From the NCBI GenBank assembly GCA_031253755.1, contig JAIRVT010000060.1:1-64000 (forward strand): a stretch of DNA of 64,000 bases. The letters are read 5' to 3'. The first letter of the stretch is position 1. Each line of letters opens with the position of its first letter. The DNA comes from Enterobacteriaceae bacterium. GTDB lineage: Bacteria > Pseudomonadota > Gammaproteobacteria > Enterobacterales > Enterobacteriaceae. A program made the translations under genes and the position numbers. Of the stretch, positions 1-9,347 are shown one piece after another. The notes under the pieces are model-generated. The model did not search any database and was not told the origin of the DNA. It saw only the letters and a program-made list of their open reading frames with translations.

Positions 1-178
1 CTGATGATGAAACCGCCCAGCCAAAAAATGAACTTCCATTCAGTTGAGGCTGAATAAAATAACCCATTGAAGTCCCTCTCTGGATGCCCAGTTGCCTTGC
101 AAAATGCGTCTTATCCCTCCCCGCTTTGCGGGGAGGGATAGATATTCATCTTGTTTTGCAAGTTGCAACACAGACGGT
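1..178. repeat. Intergenic region with MITE-like palindromic repeat copy
   Basis: Non-coding stretch downstream of ybbP. Positions about 91-168 hold an imperfect palindrome. Its core is a GC-rich hairpin (CCCTCCCCGC / GCGGGGAGGG, 113-136) flanked by TGCGTCTTAT on the left and CATCTTGTTTTG on the right. The same flank words occur in the 39954-40063 element, so this is a diverged copy of that family. The hairpin could also act as a terminator for ybbP, which ends at 179 on the minus strand, but no clear T-run follows. Confidence 0.5.
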
Positions 179-2647
179 TTATTCAGGCAAACGCCGGTAT
201 TGCCCTTGCCTGCGCAATAAACGGATACCCAACCAACCACCGCACAGTGAAAGTAAGGCACTGCTGATAAGCGGTAACACCAGCCACATTTGCCACTGCG
301 GTTGCCACGGAAATTCAAACACTTTGGTTTGTAACAGCCAAAGTGCAATTTCGGCACCGAATGCCGCTGCCAGACCTGCCATAAAACCAAGCAAGGCAAA
401 TTCGCTCCATAATGTACGGCGCAACAATGGCTTGCTGGCACCCAACGTGCGATAAACCACCAGCTCAAGCTGCCTTTGGTTCATGCCAACCTGAATCTGC
501 GCCAGTAACAGCAAACCGCCACACAGCATCACCAATACGACCATAATTTCCAGTGCCCGGCTGACCTGCTGCAAGATGCCCTGAATCTGCTTAATCATGC
601 CGCCAATATCCAACATACTGATGGTCGGAAAATGACGATTCAGCTCCGTCAGCATTTTGCCATCACCAGATCTGTTTTTATCGCCAGGCCAGTTTTCATG
701 ACCCAAATAATGAAAACTGGTCAGCCATGTTGCAGGCTGGTTTTCCAGCGTTTCTTTATCAAAGATAAAAATGAAATTCGGGTGCAGGCTTTCCCAGTCT
801 ACTTTGCGCAGGCTGCTGACAGTCACCTGAAACGTTCGCGTATCGCCCGTAAAAGTCAGTTTATCCCCGATATGAATCTGCAACCGTTCTGCAACACCCT
901 GATCCAGCGAAACCTCTTTTGATTTCGGTGGCCAGCTACCTTCGACCAGTGTATTAAACGGCGGTAAGCGCTTTACCCAAGTTAAATTCAGTTCACGACG
1001 CACCGTTGTACTTTTGGGGTGCTTTTTATCTGCCCATTCCAGCGCAGACTGACCATTAATTTCCGTCAAACGTGCCAGCACCACCGGAAAGTATTCCGTT
1101 GGCTTCACGTGATATTTTGCCAGTAACTCATTGACCTGAGGGATTTGTGGCTGGGTCATGTTGAGCAGGAAATAGTTCGGGCTATCGGGTGGCAACTGTT
1201 GCTGCCAGCGGCTCAGTAAATCCCCCCGCACCATCACCAGCAATGCCAGCAGCATGAAGGAAAGGGAAAATGCCGCCAATTGTGTCATGGTCTGGAATGG
1301 GCGGCACAGTAACCGGTTGACCGCTAAACGCAGGCTCAACTGGCGAAATGTCATCCGCCGCAGCAACCACAAACCACTCCAGCCGAAGATTGCCAATAAC
1401 AAAGCCACAACCGGAACGCCTGCCAGCAATGACCATAGCAGCGGCTCAGTGCCTGCCAACAGGACTAATCCCCCGGTGATAAGCAACGCGACCACTGGCA
1501 GATAATAACGTAACGGTCAGATATTCGCGGTAACATCACTGCGCAATACCCTTGATGGCTGGGTTGCCATCAGTTGACGATAAGGGCGGATACCCACCAG
1601 CAGGGCAATACTGAACAGTGCGCCAATGGCCCATATCCACGGCCAGAACCCGGCTTGCGGTAACATTTTCGGCAGCATCGGCGCCAGTACCCGAATCAAT
1701 ATCGCTTCAAATGCCAGCCCCAGCATAGAACCGACAACGGTCGCCGCCAGCAAGATCACCAACCATTGCCCGATGATCCAGCGGCGCAATGCCCAACGCC
1801 CTGCCCCCAGTGTTTTCAGGATTGCCACCAGATTGTGCCGGCTGCGGCAATAATGACTCATGGAAACCGCAACGGCAGCCACCGCCAGCAATAACGTCAG
1901 CAATGCGGACAACAGCAGGAACTGCTTGGCGCGTTCGATGGATTGTGCCAGTGGGCTGTTATCCTGTTTCAGCGTCAGCCAGCGCTGGTCGGCTTTTAAT
2001 TGTGGATCGATCACGTGCTGAAATGCCTGAACCGCCGCTGGCGAACCGGCAAACATATAGCGATAAGTCAGGCGGCTGCCGGGCTGGATGGCACCTGTCG
2101 CTCTGGCATCATCAATATTGATCAGGATGCGGGGAGAAATCTGCAATGGGTTAAAACCGCTGTCCGGCTCTTGGATTAGTTCACCGCTGACTTTTAAAGT
2201 GGCATCACCCACATCAAGATTGTCCCCGACGTTGATATTCAGCAGTGCCAATAAACGCGGCGCGACCAGCACCGTGCCTTTTTCCGCTTTTAATCCTGCG
2301 GGTTTGGTTTCCAGTTCACCATACAGTGGATAATATTTATCCGCCGCTTTGACGTCAGCCAGCTTCGGCACATCCCCCGCATATGTCATGGTTGAAAACG
2401 AAATTTGGCGACTTAATGTCAGCCCTTTTTCCTGTGCCAGTTGCAACCAGCTTTCATCAACCGGATAGGATGCACGCAGTACCAGATCGCCTGCCAGAAA
2501 ATCGCGGCTCTGGTAATGAACGCTCTGATCGATGCGATCACCAATGCGCCCCAATGACAGTACGCAAGCCACCGCCAGTGTCAGGGACAGCCAGACAATC
2601 AATAGCGCCGGAGTGCGCCATTCACGCCAAAACCAGCGCCAAATCAT
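179..2647 (-). pseudogene. ybbP: YbbP-like ABC transporter permease, interrupted by in-frame TGA
   Basis: Large FtsX/MacB-type inner-membrane permease, partner of the YbbA ATPase encoded just upstream. The start chosen is the ATG at 2647, which overlaps the ybbA stop (ATGA) and begins [10 protein letters not shown]. The frame is open from 2647 down to a TGA at 1517-1519 (codon 377), then continues in the same frame to a TAA at 179-181, giving 822 codons with the stop counted as an amino acid. E. coli YbbP has about 804 residues. The sequence just after the TGA (PLRYYLPVVALL) aligns with the region where I recall the E. coli protein having Trp-Pro-Leu, so a TGG-to-TGA change is the simplest explanation. 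The downstream half has a possible GTG restart at 1495. As written the gene yields a 376-residue N-terminal half and a possible separate C-terminal half; a sequencing error is the alternative. Confidence 0.85.
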
Positions 2648-3330
2648 GCTTCCTCCCGCAATTTTCCATCCACCAGACGTAAACGGCGCTGGCAACGGGC
2701 TGCCAGTTGATTATCATGCGTGACCAGAATCAGCGTAGTGGCATAATCATGGTTCAGTGAAAAAAGCAGTTCTGCGATGCGATCACCGGTTTGGCGATCA
2801 AGATTGCCGGTCGGCTCATCGGCAAACAGAATTTTAGGGTGGGTACTGAACGCGCGGGCAAGTGCAACACGTTGCTGCTCTCCGCCTGAAAGCTGGGCGG
2901 GCATGTGTTTCAAACGTTGGCTCAATCCGAGTTGTTCGAGCAATTCGCTCGCCTGCTGGCGGCTCTGGTTTTCAGATTCTCCACGCAAAAGCGCCGGGAG
3001 CTGAACATTTTCTAACGCATTCAAGGTGGGGATCAGCATAAACGACTGGAAAACAAAACCGACATTTTCTGCCCGTAATTTTGCCCGCTGTTCTTCATTC
3101 ATCCGGCTGACATTCTGCCCCAACAAATGCACTTCTCCTGAACTGCCATCATCCAGACCGGCGATAATCCCCAACAGGGTTGATTTGCCTGAACCTGACT
3201 CACCAATCAGGGCAATTGTCTGCGCTGGCTCGACAAGTAGCTCAACACCTTGCAATATATTAATGACCTGTTCCCCTTGGCCGACCTGTTTGGTGAGATT
3301 ATGAACTTCAAGAATACCTTCTACAGCCAT
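2644..3330 (-). CDS. ybbA: ABC transporter ATP-binding protein YbbA
   Basis: Cytoplasmic ATPase of the LolD/MacB-type ABC family, 228 residues, expected to energise the YbbP permease encoded immediately downstream with a 4-base ATGA overlap. Visible motifs are Walker [10 protein letters not shown] (residues 43-51), signature LSGGEQ (147-152) and Walker B ILFADEP (167-173), followed by an H-loop in LVTHD. The length matches the E. coli protein. The start codon lies inside the 5' end of the divergent tesA, so the two genes overlap head to head by about 30 bases, as I recall for E. coli. The transported substrate is not established. With ybbP interrupted, YbbA may lack a full partner. Confidence 0.93.
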   Translation of the reverse strand: MAVEGILEVHNLTKQVGQGEQVINILQGVELLVEPAQTIALIGESGSGKSTLLGIIAGLDDGSSGEVHLLGQNVSRMNEEQRAKLRAENVGFVFQSFMLIPTLNALENVQLPALLRGESENQSRQQASELLEQLGLSQRLKHMPAQLSGGEQQRVALARAFSTHPKILFADEPTGNLDRQTGDRIAELLFSLNHDYATTLILVTHDNQLAARCQRRLRLVDGKLREEA

Positions 3331-3927
3331 GTATTTTTCCTTTTCTTATTGATGTTATGCAGTGCAAGAGTCATCGCGGCAGATACTCTGCTGATCTTGG
3401 GAGATAGCCTCAGTGCCGGTTATCGTTTGCCTGTTGAGCAATCCTGGCCCACGCTTCTGGCAGACAAATGGCAGCAATCCGGCCGTAAGACAACCATTAT
3501 TAATGGCAGTATCAGCGCGAATACCGCCGCTCAGGGGCTTGAGCGCCTGCCTGAGTTACTGAAAACGTATCATCCAAAGTGGGTTCTGATCGAACTCGGT
3601 GCTAATGATGGCCTGCGTGGTTTCTCCATCCAGCAAACAGAGCAGGATCTGCAAAAAATCGTCTCGTTGGTGAAGCAAGCCAAAGCTCAGCCACTCTTGA
3701 TGCAAATCCGTATTCCGCCCAATTATGGCAAACGCTATACGGAATCTTTTGCCCAAATTTACCCTGAGTTATCAGAACGCAACCAAATTCCCTTGATGCC
3801 CTTTTTCATGGAGCACGTTGCAATCAAACCCGATTGGATGCAGGATGACGGGCTGCACCCAAATCTTGCTGCACAGCCTTTTATCGCTGATTGGATGTCC
3901 GGCAAGCTATCGGCTTACGTCCACTGA
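3301..3927 (+). CDS. tesA: Multifunctional acyl-CoA thioesterase I / lysophospholipase L1
   Basis: Periplasmic SGNH/GDSL hydrolase, 208 residues, that cleaves acyl-CoAs, lysophospholipids and some esters in E. coli. Residues 1-26 form a Sec signal peptide ending VIA, giving a mature protein that starts ADTLLILGDS. The nucleophile is Ser36 (mature Ser10) in the GDSL block. The oxyanion Asn lies in ELGAND, and the catalytic Asp/His pair in DDGLHPN near the C-terminus. The ATG at 3301 was chosen because it places the signal peptide correctly; a longer reading from 3250 adds 17 residues that do not look like a leader. Head-to-head overlap with ybbA. Confidence 0.95.
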   Translation: MNFKNTFYSHVFFLFLLMLCSARVIAADTLLILGDSLSAGYRLPVEQSWPTLLADKWQQSGRKTTIINGSISANTAAQGLERLPELLKTYHPKWVLIELGANDGLRGFSIQQTEQDLQKIVSLVKQAKAQPLLMQIRIPPNYGKRYTESFAQIYPELSERNQIPLMPFFMEHVAIKPDWMQDDGLHPNLAAQPFIADWMSGKLSAYVH

Positions 3928-3990
3928 TAAACATGCACCCAAATTAAAAATATTCATATATTAATAGCATATCCAACGGATTTCGAATTT

Positions 3991-4767
3991 ATGCAAAAAG
4001 CGGTTCTTATAACGGGATGTTCCAGCGGTATCGGTTTAGCGGCCGCCAAAACACTTCATCAACGCGGCTACCGTGTTTTGGCGGCCTGCCGTAAATCGGC
4101 TGATTTAGCGCATATGCGCGAATTAGGTTTCGAGCCGGTTGAGTTGGATTTAGACAGTAAAGAAAGTGTTGAGAAAGCCGCTGAACACGTCATTGAACTG
4201 ACGCACGGCCGGTTGTTCGGGTTGTTCAATAATGGCGGTTTCGGTGTTTACGGGCCATTAGAGAGTGTTTCCCGTGAACAGATGGAAAAACAGTTTTCCA
4301 CCAATTTCTTCGGCACCCATCAGCTAACCTGCCTGCTGCTGCCCGCTATTCGGGCGAATGGCGAAGGACGAATAGTCCAAACCAGTTCAGTGATGGGGTT
4401 AATCTCTACGCCGGGGCGTGGTGCCTATGCTGCCAGTAAATTCGCGCTTGAAGCTTGGTCTGATGCGTTAAGGCTGGAGTTGTTCGGCACAGGAATTAAA
4501 GTCAGTCTGATCGAGCCGGGGCCGATTAAGACGCGTTTTACCGCCAATGTGAATCAGACGGAAAGTGAGCATCCGGTGGAAAATCCAACCATTGCGTGTC
4601 GCTTCACACTGACTCCTGACGATGTTGTCATCCAATTAGTTCATGCACTGGAAAGCCCCAAGCCTAAATTGCGCTATCCTGTGACGTTATTAACCCATGC
4701 TGTCACGGTGCTTCGCCGCCTGCTGCCCGCAAGGTTAATGGATAAGATCTTCCTATATTGGCAGTAA
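3991..4767 (+). CDS. ybbO: SDR-family oxidoreductase YbbO
   Basis: Short-chain dehydrogenase/reductase, 258 residues, cytoplasmic. The Rossmann dinucleotide-binding motif is TGCSSGIG (residues 8-15), the NNG stabilising motif is NNGG (80-83), the catalytic Ser is in TSSVMG (131-136), and the YxxxK pair is Y146/K150. E. coli YbbO has been reported as an NADP-dependent aldehyde reductase; the physiological substrate here is inferred. It sits 63 bases after tesA in the same direction and is separated from cnoX by a 230-base gap holding a repeat, so it probably ends the tesA-ybbO transcript. Confidence 0.9.
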   Translation: MQKAVLITGCSSGIGLAAAKTLHQRGYRVLAACRKSADLAHMRELGFEPVELDLDSKESVEKAAEHVIELTHGRLFGLFNNGGFGVYGPLESVSREQMEKQFSTNFFGTHQLTCLLLPAIRANGEGRIVQTSSVMGLISTPGRGAYAASKFALEAWSDALRLELFGTGIKVSLIEPGPIKTRFTANVNQTESEHPVENPTIACRFTLTPDDVVIQLVHALESPKPKLRYPVTLLTHAVTVLRRLLPARLMDKIFLYWQ

Positions 4768-4783
4768 AAAGTGGCAAAAATAA

Positions 4784-4896
4784 ATATACCAATTTCGCTC
4801 CAGATTGCCGCTTACAAAATAATGTGAGTGTTTATATCTCTGCGTTTCACGGAGAGATAATAAGAGGCATTTTGAAAGAGGATAGGTATATTGGTA
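4784..4896. repeat. Degenerate MITE-like palindrome between ybbO and cnoX
   Basis: Bounded on the left by TATACCAAT (4785-4793) and on the right by ATTGGTA (4890-4896), with an inner inverted pair TATCTCTGCG / ACGGAGAGATA (about 4834-4859). End words, length (about 110 bases) and the AAGA/TCTT-type flanks resemble the better preserved element at 39954-40063. The element must be crossed by any ybbO-cnoX read-through, and its hairpin could attenuate it. Confidence 0.55.
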
Positions 4897-4998
4897 AAAA
4901 TGAGATTGAAAAAACACTGTTCCAGCCTTATGTATGCTTATAGATTGCAAACTACCGCCTGAAAAACGTCTGCTTATCACGAATTCAAGAGAGAGACC

Positions 4999-5877
4999 AT
5001 GGAACCAACAATAAATGCTAACAACAACCCTGTGCAGATTATTCATATCAATGAAGCGAATATCGCGCCGGTTGTTCAAAAATCTTTAACTCAGCTCGTG
5101 GTATTTTACTTCTGGTCACCCCAAGATCTGCATTGTCATGAATTAGAAACGACGCTTGATAAACTTGCCCATGAATACGCCGGGCAATTTATTCTGGCGA
5201 AAGTCAATTGTGATCAACTGGGGCATATTTCGGCACAATTTGGCGTCCGTTCTATCCCTACTGTGCTTTTTGTGCGTGAAGCCCGCCCGGTGCAGGGTTT
5301 TGAGGGAGTGCAGACCGACGAAAACGTCAGGAAAATATTCGCCCAAGTTCTTCAATTGCCGGAAAAATCACCGCTGGAACAAGCGGGAGAACTGCTGGCT
5401 GAAGGCAAAAGCGCGCAAGCCCTGCCTTTACTGAAAGAGGCACATCAGGCTGACCCACAGGATACTGAGTTGAGTTTACTGCTGGCTGAGGTCTATATTT
5501 CGCTCGATCACCCGGAAGAAGCACAAAAAGTACTGGGGACAATTTCATCAACAGAGCAAGACTCGCGTTATCATGATTTATTGACCGTGATCGAATCACA
5601 CCGGCAAGCCGCAGATTCACCTGAAATCAGGCAACTGTTGCAAGACATGGAATCGCAACCAGAAAATACCGAACTGGCGATTCAACTGGCGGCGAAGCTG
5701 CATGAAGTCGGACGTAATGAAGAAGCGCTAGAATTATTATTCGGCTTTCTGAAAAAAGACCTGTCCGCCGGCGAGGATGAAGTGAAAAAATCCTTGATGG
5801 ATATCATCTCTGCACTGGGAGCGGGAGATGCGCTGGCCTTGAAATACCGTCGGCAGATGTACTCCTTACTTTATTGA
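4999..5877 (+). CDS. cnoX: Thioredoxin-like co-chaperone CnoX (YbbN)
   Basis: Cytoplasmic chaperedoxin, 292 residues (E. coli about 284). The N-terminal thioredoxin fold covers roughly residues 12-115 and the C-terminal TPR-like helices roughly 120-292. In E. coli, CnoX protects proteins from oxidation and hands clients to GroEL and DnaK. The active-site CXXC is not present: the position reads DLHC (43-46), keeping only the second Cys. I recall SQHC in E. coli. The C-terminal [11 protein letters not shown] is nearly identical to E. coli. A Shine-Dalgarno-like GAGAGA precedes the ATG. The ybbL/ybbM genes found downstream in E. coli are absent; qmcA follows after 15 bases. Confidence 0.93.
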   Translation: MEPTINANNNPVQIIHINEANIAPVVQKSLTQLVVFYFWSPQDLHCHELETTLDKLAHEYAGQFILAKVNCDQLGHISAQFGVRSIPTVLFVREARPVQGFEGVQTDENVRKIFAQVLQLPEKSPLEQAGELLAEGKSAQALPLLKEAHQADPQDTELSLLLAEVYISLDHPEEAQKVLGTISSTEQDSRYHDLLTVIESHRQAADSPEIRQLLQDMESQPENTELAIQLAAKLHEVGRNEEALELLFGFLKKDLSAGEDEVKKSLMDIISALGAGDALALKYRRQMYSLLY

Positions 5878-5892
5878 TTAAAAGGAAATGTT

Positions 5893-6813
5893 ATGGACTT
5901 ATTCTCTTTTGGTGCTGTGCCCATTCTGATCGTCATTGCCGTTGTGATCGTCTTTACCTGCGTGAAAACGATTCCACAAGGCTATCAGTGGACGGTAGAA
6001 CGTTTCGGCCGTTATACCCGTACCCTGACGCCGGGGCTGCATATCCTGATCCCGTTTATTGATCGCATTGGCCGTAAAATCAACATGATGGAACAAGTGT
6101 TAGACATTCCATCACAGGAAGTCATTTCCCGCGATAATGCCAACGTCACCATTGATGCTGTCTGCTTTATTCAGGTCGTTGATCCGGTGCGTGCGGCCTA
6201 TGAAGTCAGTAATCTCGAACTGTCGATCATTAACCTGACCATGACCAACTTCCGTACTGTGCTGGGTTCAATGGAGCTGGACGAAATGCTGTCCCAACGC
6301 GATCACATCAATAGCCGCTTGCTGACCATCGTCGATGAAGCCACCAATCCGTGGGGGGTAAAAATCACCCGTATTGAAATCCGCGACGTGCGTCCACCGA
6401 AGGAGTTGATCTCTGCGATGAACGCTCAGATGAAAGCAGAGCGTACCAAACGTGCTGATATTCTCGAAGCCGAAGGGGTTCGTCAGGCGGCGATTCTGAA
6501 AGCAGAAGGCGAAAAACAGTCTCAAATCCTGAAAGCGGAAGGTGAGCGCCAGTCAGCGTTCCTGCAAGCGGAAGCCCGTGAACGTGCCGCAGAAGCGGAA
6601 GCGCGGGCGACAAAAATGGTTTCAGATGCTATCTCAGACGGCAATATGCAGGCAATTAACTACTTCGTTGCCCAGAAATATACCGATGCTCTCACCAGTA
6701 TTGGTGCTGCCAACAACAGTAAAGTGATCATGATGCCGCTGGATGCCAGTAATCTGATGGGCGCCGTGGGCGGCATTGCCGAGTTAATTAATGAAAGCAA
6801 GAAGAGCGAGTAG
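5893..6813 (+). CDS. qmcA: SPFH/PHB-domain membrane protein QmcA (YbbK)
   Basis: Stomatin/prohibitin-family protein of 306 residues with one N-terminal membrane helix (about residues 5-25), an SPFH domain (about 30-190) and a long Ala/Glu-rich coiled coil ([19 protein letters not shown] region, about 190-250). Family members form cage-like oligomers at the inner membrane and are linked to FtsH and membrane quality control; that role is known for relatives, not shown here. An AAGGAA ribosome-binding site precedes the ATG. ybbJ (NfeD-like) follows after 11 bases, the classic SPFH-NfeD operon pair. Confidence 0.95.
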   Translation: MDLFSFGAVPILIVIAVVIVFTCVKTIPQGYQWTVERFGRYTRTLTPGLHILIPFIDRIGRKINMMEQVLDIPSQEVISRDNANVTIDAVCFIQVVDPVRAAYEVSNLELSIINLTMTNFRTVLGSMELDEMLSQRDHINSRLLTIVDEATNPWGVKITRIEIRDVRPPKELISAMNAQMKAERTKRADILEAEGVRQAAILKAEGEKQSQILKAEGERQSAFLQAEARERAAEAEARATKMVSDAISDGNMQAINYFVAQKYTDALTSIGAANNSKVIMMPLDASNLMGAVGGIAELINESKKSE

Positions 6814-6824
6814 GGTAACGCATT

Positions 6825-7274
6825 ATGATTGAACAGATAGCCATTCAACCGGGTTGGTTCTGGCTCTGTTTTGGTGGGCTGCTATTAATTGCTGAACTGC
6901 TGGGAACGGGCGGATATTTACTGTGGACAGGCATTGCCGCCGTGATTGTCGCCCTAATCACATGGGTTTTTCCCACTGCTTTCTGGGAGCTGCAAGCCAT
7001 CCTGTTCGCGGTACTGACATTACTTTCTGCGGTGGCATGGCGTAGCTGGCTACGCCGCCATCCGGGCAAAAATAGTGATGAGAGGCTCAATCAGAAAAAT
7101 CAGCAATTAATCGGGCTACACGCCCGCTTGACCGCAGACACCGAAAATGGCTATAGCCGGATCAAACTGGCTGACGGTAGCTGGCGTATCCATTGTGACC
7201 ACGAGCTGGCAGCCAATACTGAAGTTGAAATCATTGCTGTTAATGGGATCACGCTGGAAGTCAGACCGGTGTAA
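6825..7274 (+). CDS. ybbJ: NfeD-like inner-membrane protein YbbJ
   Basis: 149-residue NfeD-family protein. There are two to three hydrophobic helices in residues 10-75, then a C-terminal OB-fold domain (about 90-149, running from GLHARLTADTENGYSRI to the end). It is co-encoded with QmcA, the SPFH partner that NfeD proteins typically accompany at the membrane. Length and order match E. coli qmcA-ybbJ. Precise molecular function is unknown in the family. Confidence 0.92.
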   Translation: MIEQIAIQPGWFWLCFGGLLLIAELLGTGGYLLWTGIAAVIVALITWVFPTAFWELQAILFAVLTLLSAVAWRSWLRRHPGKNSDERLNQKNQQLIGLHARLTADTENGYSRIKLADGSWRIHCDHELAANTEVEIIAVNGITLEVRPV

Positions 7275-7504
7275 TGCGATATAGCAACAAGCCAACAAGC
7301 CCGGCACAGAAAATATTGCTTCTTGTCGGCGCTTAATATCGCCAGCCAGTTCAATCTTGAAAGGCGGCAAGTATCGCGTTTTCCGTTTATCAGACGTTAC
7401 AGCTCGCTGAATTATCATGCTTATTGATATCGAAACTCACCAATATCACATCTCCTCACAAACAAGCACGCCTGAGTTCTGACAGGTTTTACAGGAATCC
7501 TATC

Positions 7505-8758
7505 ATGAGTTTTAAAATCATTTGCTGTGATGGCGGCGGAATTCGTGGTTTGCTGACCGCCAGACTTATCGAAGATCTTGATAACAAATTTCAGATTATT
7601 AAAAGAGCCAATGGATTTGCCGGAACATCCACAGGCGGACTATTGGCGCTGGGTATGGCACACGGTGTTCCTATTTCAGACATGATTGATTTGTACAGAC
7701 ATAAGGGCGCTGAGATTTTTAAAATCCATAGTCTGAATTTGCAGTATGCCTGTCAGGCTAGAATGCATGATTCTCAAACCAGCAAACTTATCGAAGACCT
7801 CGATAGCCAATTTCAGGTTACTCAAAAAACAGGTGGGTTTGCCGGTATGTCTACAGGAGGGATCTTGTCACAAGGTATGGCAAAAAATATTTCTGCCTCG
7901 AAAATGATTGACCTGTACAGAAATGAGTGTGGTCAATTCTTTGAACCGAATGGATTATTATCGCAGGGTACAAGCAGAACGAAAGGGCCTTCTGCTGCAA
8001 AAGACAAGAGGCTTGGAAGGCCAGGTGCTATAGGCTCAAGATATTACAGCGATGGTCTGAAAAAAATTCTAAAGGCATTTTTTTCAGACGCCCGGTTATC
8101 CGGCTCGGAACGCTTTATCGCCATTAATGCTGCCCAGCTTTGGAATGAAAAAGCCCAATCCTGGCTACCATGTACATTTTCCAATCTGCAAGAAAATCCT
8201 TTCCGTGATATCTCTATGGTTGATGCGGCTTTGGCTACGTCAGCGGCTCCGACCTATTTTCCGCCACATCATATTCAAGCCAATGGCACAGATTTTGGTT
8301 ATTTCGTAGACGGAGGCGTTTTTGCCAACAATCCTGTCATGACAGCACTTACCGAAGCATTATCTCAGGAGTGTGTTTCGAACCTTTCTGACATCCACAT
8401 GCTATCCCTCGGTACCGGAGATACATCTGACGGGATAACCGTCGCCGATTTCGACGACAATAGTCCGTTAAGCTGGGGAGTAGATTGGTGGTTGTGGCCT
8501 CTTCGGTGGGGAGAGAGAAATACCATACCACAAGCATCGTTGCTAATGCTTATATTGGAAACCACAGGCAAGACGGCAGAGTTTCAGGCCAAACAAATTC
8601 TGGGTGATAACTATTTACGCGCGAATTTTATGCTCAAAAATCCGTTCGATATCGACGACTGGCAGAACATTGAACGCCTTGACGCTGAAGTCGATAACTA
8701 TCTGCAAACGCCGGAATGGGAGAGTACATGCAATCGGGTTAAGCACCTCTGGACGTAA
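7505..8758 (+). CDS. Patatin-like phospholipase with duplicated active-site module
   Basis: Predicted lipid acyl hydrolase of the patatin family, 417 residues from the ATG at 7505. That start is chosen because AGGAAT precedes it and the protein then opens directly with the beta strand before the oxyanion motif; a TTG at 7424 would add 27 residues. Motifs: oxyanion loop GGGIRG (10-15), nucleophile GTSTGG (40-45, Ser42), catalytic Asp in DGGVFANNP. Unusually, residues about 20-72 are repeated at about 94-146: LIEDLD, GFAG.STGG and MIDLYR each occur twice, 74 residues apart, giving a second nucleophile-type motif GMSTGG (114-119, Ser116). The second copy lacks its own GGGIRG. No CD-NTase, cap or other defence gene is adjacent, so a CBASS effector role is not supported. 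It lies between ybbJ and cueR, where E. coli has no such gene, indicating acquisition. Confidence 0.88.
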   Translation: MSFKIICCDGGGIRGLLTARLIEDLDNKFQIIKRANGFAGTSTGGLLALGMAHGVPISDMIDLYRHKGAEIFKIHSLNLQYACQARMHDSQTSKLIEDLDSQFQVTQKTGGFAGMSTGGILSQGMAKNISASKMIDLYRNECGQFFEPNGLLSQGTSRTKGPSAAKDKRLGRPGAIGSRYYSDGLKKILKAFFSDARLSGSERFIAINAAQLWNEKAQSWLPCTFSNLQENPFRDISMVDAALATSAAPTYFPPHHIQANGTDFGYFVDGGVFANNPVMTALTEALSQECVSNLSDIHMLSLGTGDTSDGITVADFDDNSPLSWGVDWWLWPLRWGERNTIPQASLLMLILETTGKTAEFQAKQILGDNYLRANFMLKNPFDIDDWQNIERLDAEVDNYLQTPEWESTCNRVKHLWT

Positions 8759-8805
8759 GGTCATTTCACTATTGACGGCATTTGGAAAGTTAAGCAGCTG
8801 TCCCA

Positions 8806-9261
8806 TCAATTATGACTGGCACAACAACGCCTTGCATTACGATTACTTTTTACACCGCGATTATTTTTTAATCCATTAGCGGATAGCTGTTCAATGATAG
8901 GGCAATCTGCACCGTCATCGCCGGGGCATTCTGCGGCTAATAGCAACAGTTTTTCTCTAATTGCCTGTAATTCTGTAATTGTTTTTTCTATTTCAGCCAC
9001 TTTTTGCAATGTTGCTGTCTTCACATCAATGCTATGGCGATTAGGGTTATGAAATAATCGTAATAATTCACGGCACTCTTCAACCGTGAAGCCGACTTCT
9101 CTCGCCTGACGCAACAATATCAATTCATCAATATGCCGCTGCTGGTAAAAACGATAACCATTTTCGCCCCGCTCCGGTGTTGTAATCAGATTTTTTTCTT
9201 CATAAAACCGAATCGCTTTGCTGGTTAAGCCCGTTTTTTGGGCAATTTCACTGATATTCAT
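8806..9261 (-). CDS. cueR: Copper-responsive MerR-family regulator CueR
   Basis: MerR-type activator with an N-terminal winged helix-turn-helix (residues 1-40, [20 protein letters not shown]), a long dimerisation helix and a Cu(I)-binding loop with Cys112 and Cys120 (CPGDDGADC), the hallmark spacing of CueR. A Cys-Cys pair lies near the C-terminal end, as in E. coli. It activates copA by untwisting a 19-base-spacer promoter. Two adjacent ATGs exist (9264 and 9261); 9261 is preferred because it gives the family start MNIS and better spacing from AAGGGGA. The tail is longer than in E. coli (151 against about 135 residues). Divergent from copA. Confidence 0.96.
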   Translation of the reverse strand: MNISEIAQKTGLTSKAIRFYEEKNLITTPERGENGYRFYQQRHIDELILLRQAREVGFTVEECRELLRLFHNPNRHSIDVKTATLQKVAEIEKTITELQAIREKLLLLAAECPGDDGADCPIIEQLSANGLKNNRGVKSNRNARRCCASHN

Positions 9262-9270
9262 CATTTCCCC

Positions 9271-9301
9271 TTGACCTTCCCCTTGCAGGAAGGTTTAGCC
9301 T
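9271..9301 (+). promoter_or_regulatory. CueR operator and copA promoter
   Basis: A -35 box TTGACC (9271-9276) is followed after 19 bases by a -10-like TAGCCT (9296-9301), the over-long spacer typical of MerR-family promoters. Inside the spacer lies the palindrome ACCTTCC-N7-GGAAGGT (9274-9294), essentially the E. coli copA CueR box as I recall it. It sits about 50 bases upstream of the copA ATG and next to the cueR start codon. Confidence 0.9.
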
Positions 9302-9347
9302 TAACGGATAACGATAAGTATATCACTCTATCTGAGGAGATTTGATT

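Noticed and set aside
40..468. 142-residue ORF overlapping the ybbP 3' end
   Set aside because: It is in a different frame of the same strand as the clear YbbP coding sequence and extends into a repeat.
1517..1519. Selenocysteine insertion at the ybbP TGA
   Set aside because: No SECIS-like hairpin is evident just downstream, the family has Trp at this position rather than Cys, and YbbP has no redox role.
4753..5079. 108-residue minus-strand ORF opposite the cnoX start
   Set aside because: It is the translation of the intergenic MITE plus the antisense of cnoX.
7505..8758. CBASS defence operon based on the patatin effector
   Set aside because: No CD-NTase or accessory cap genes are present on either side; neighbours are ybbJ and cueR/copA.
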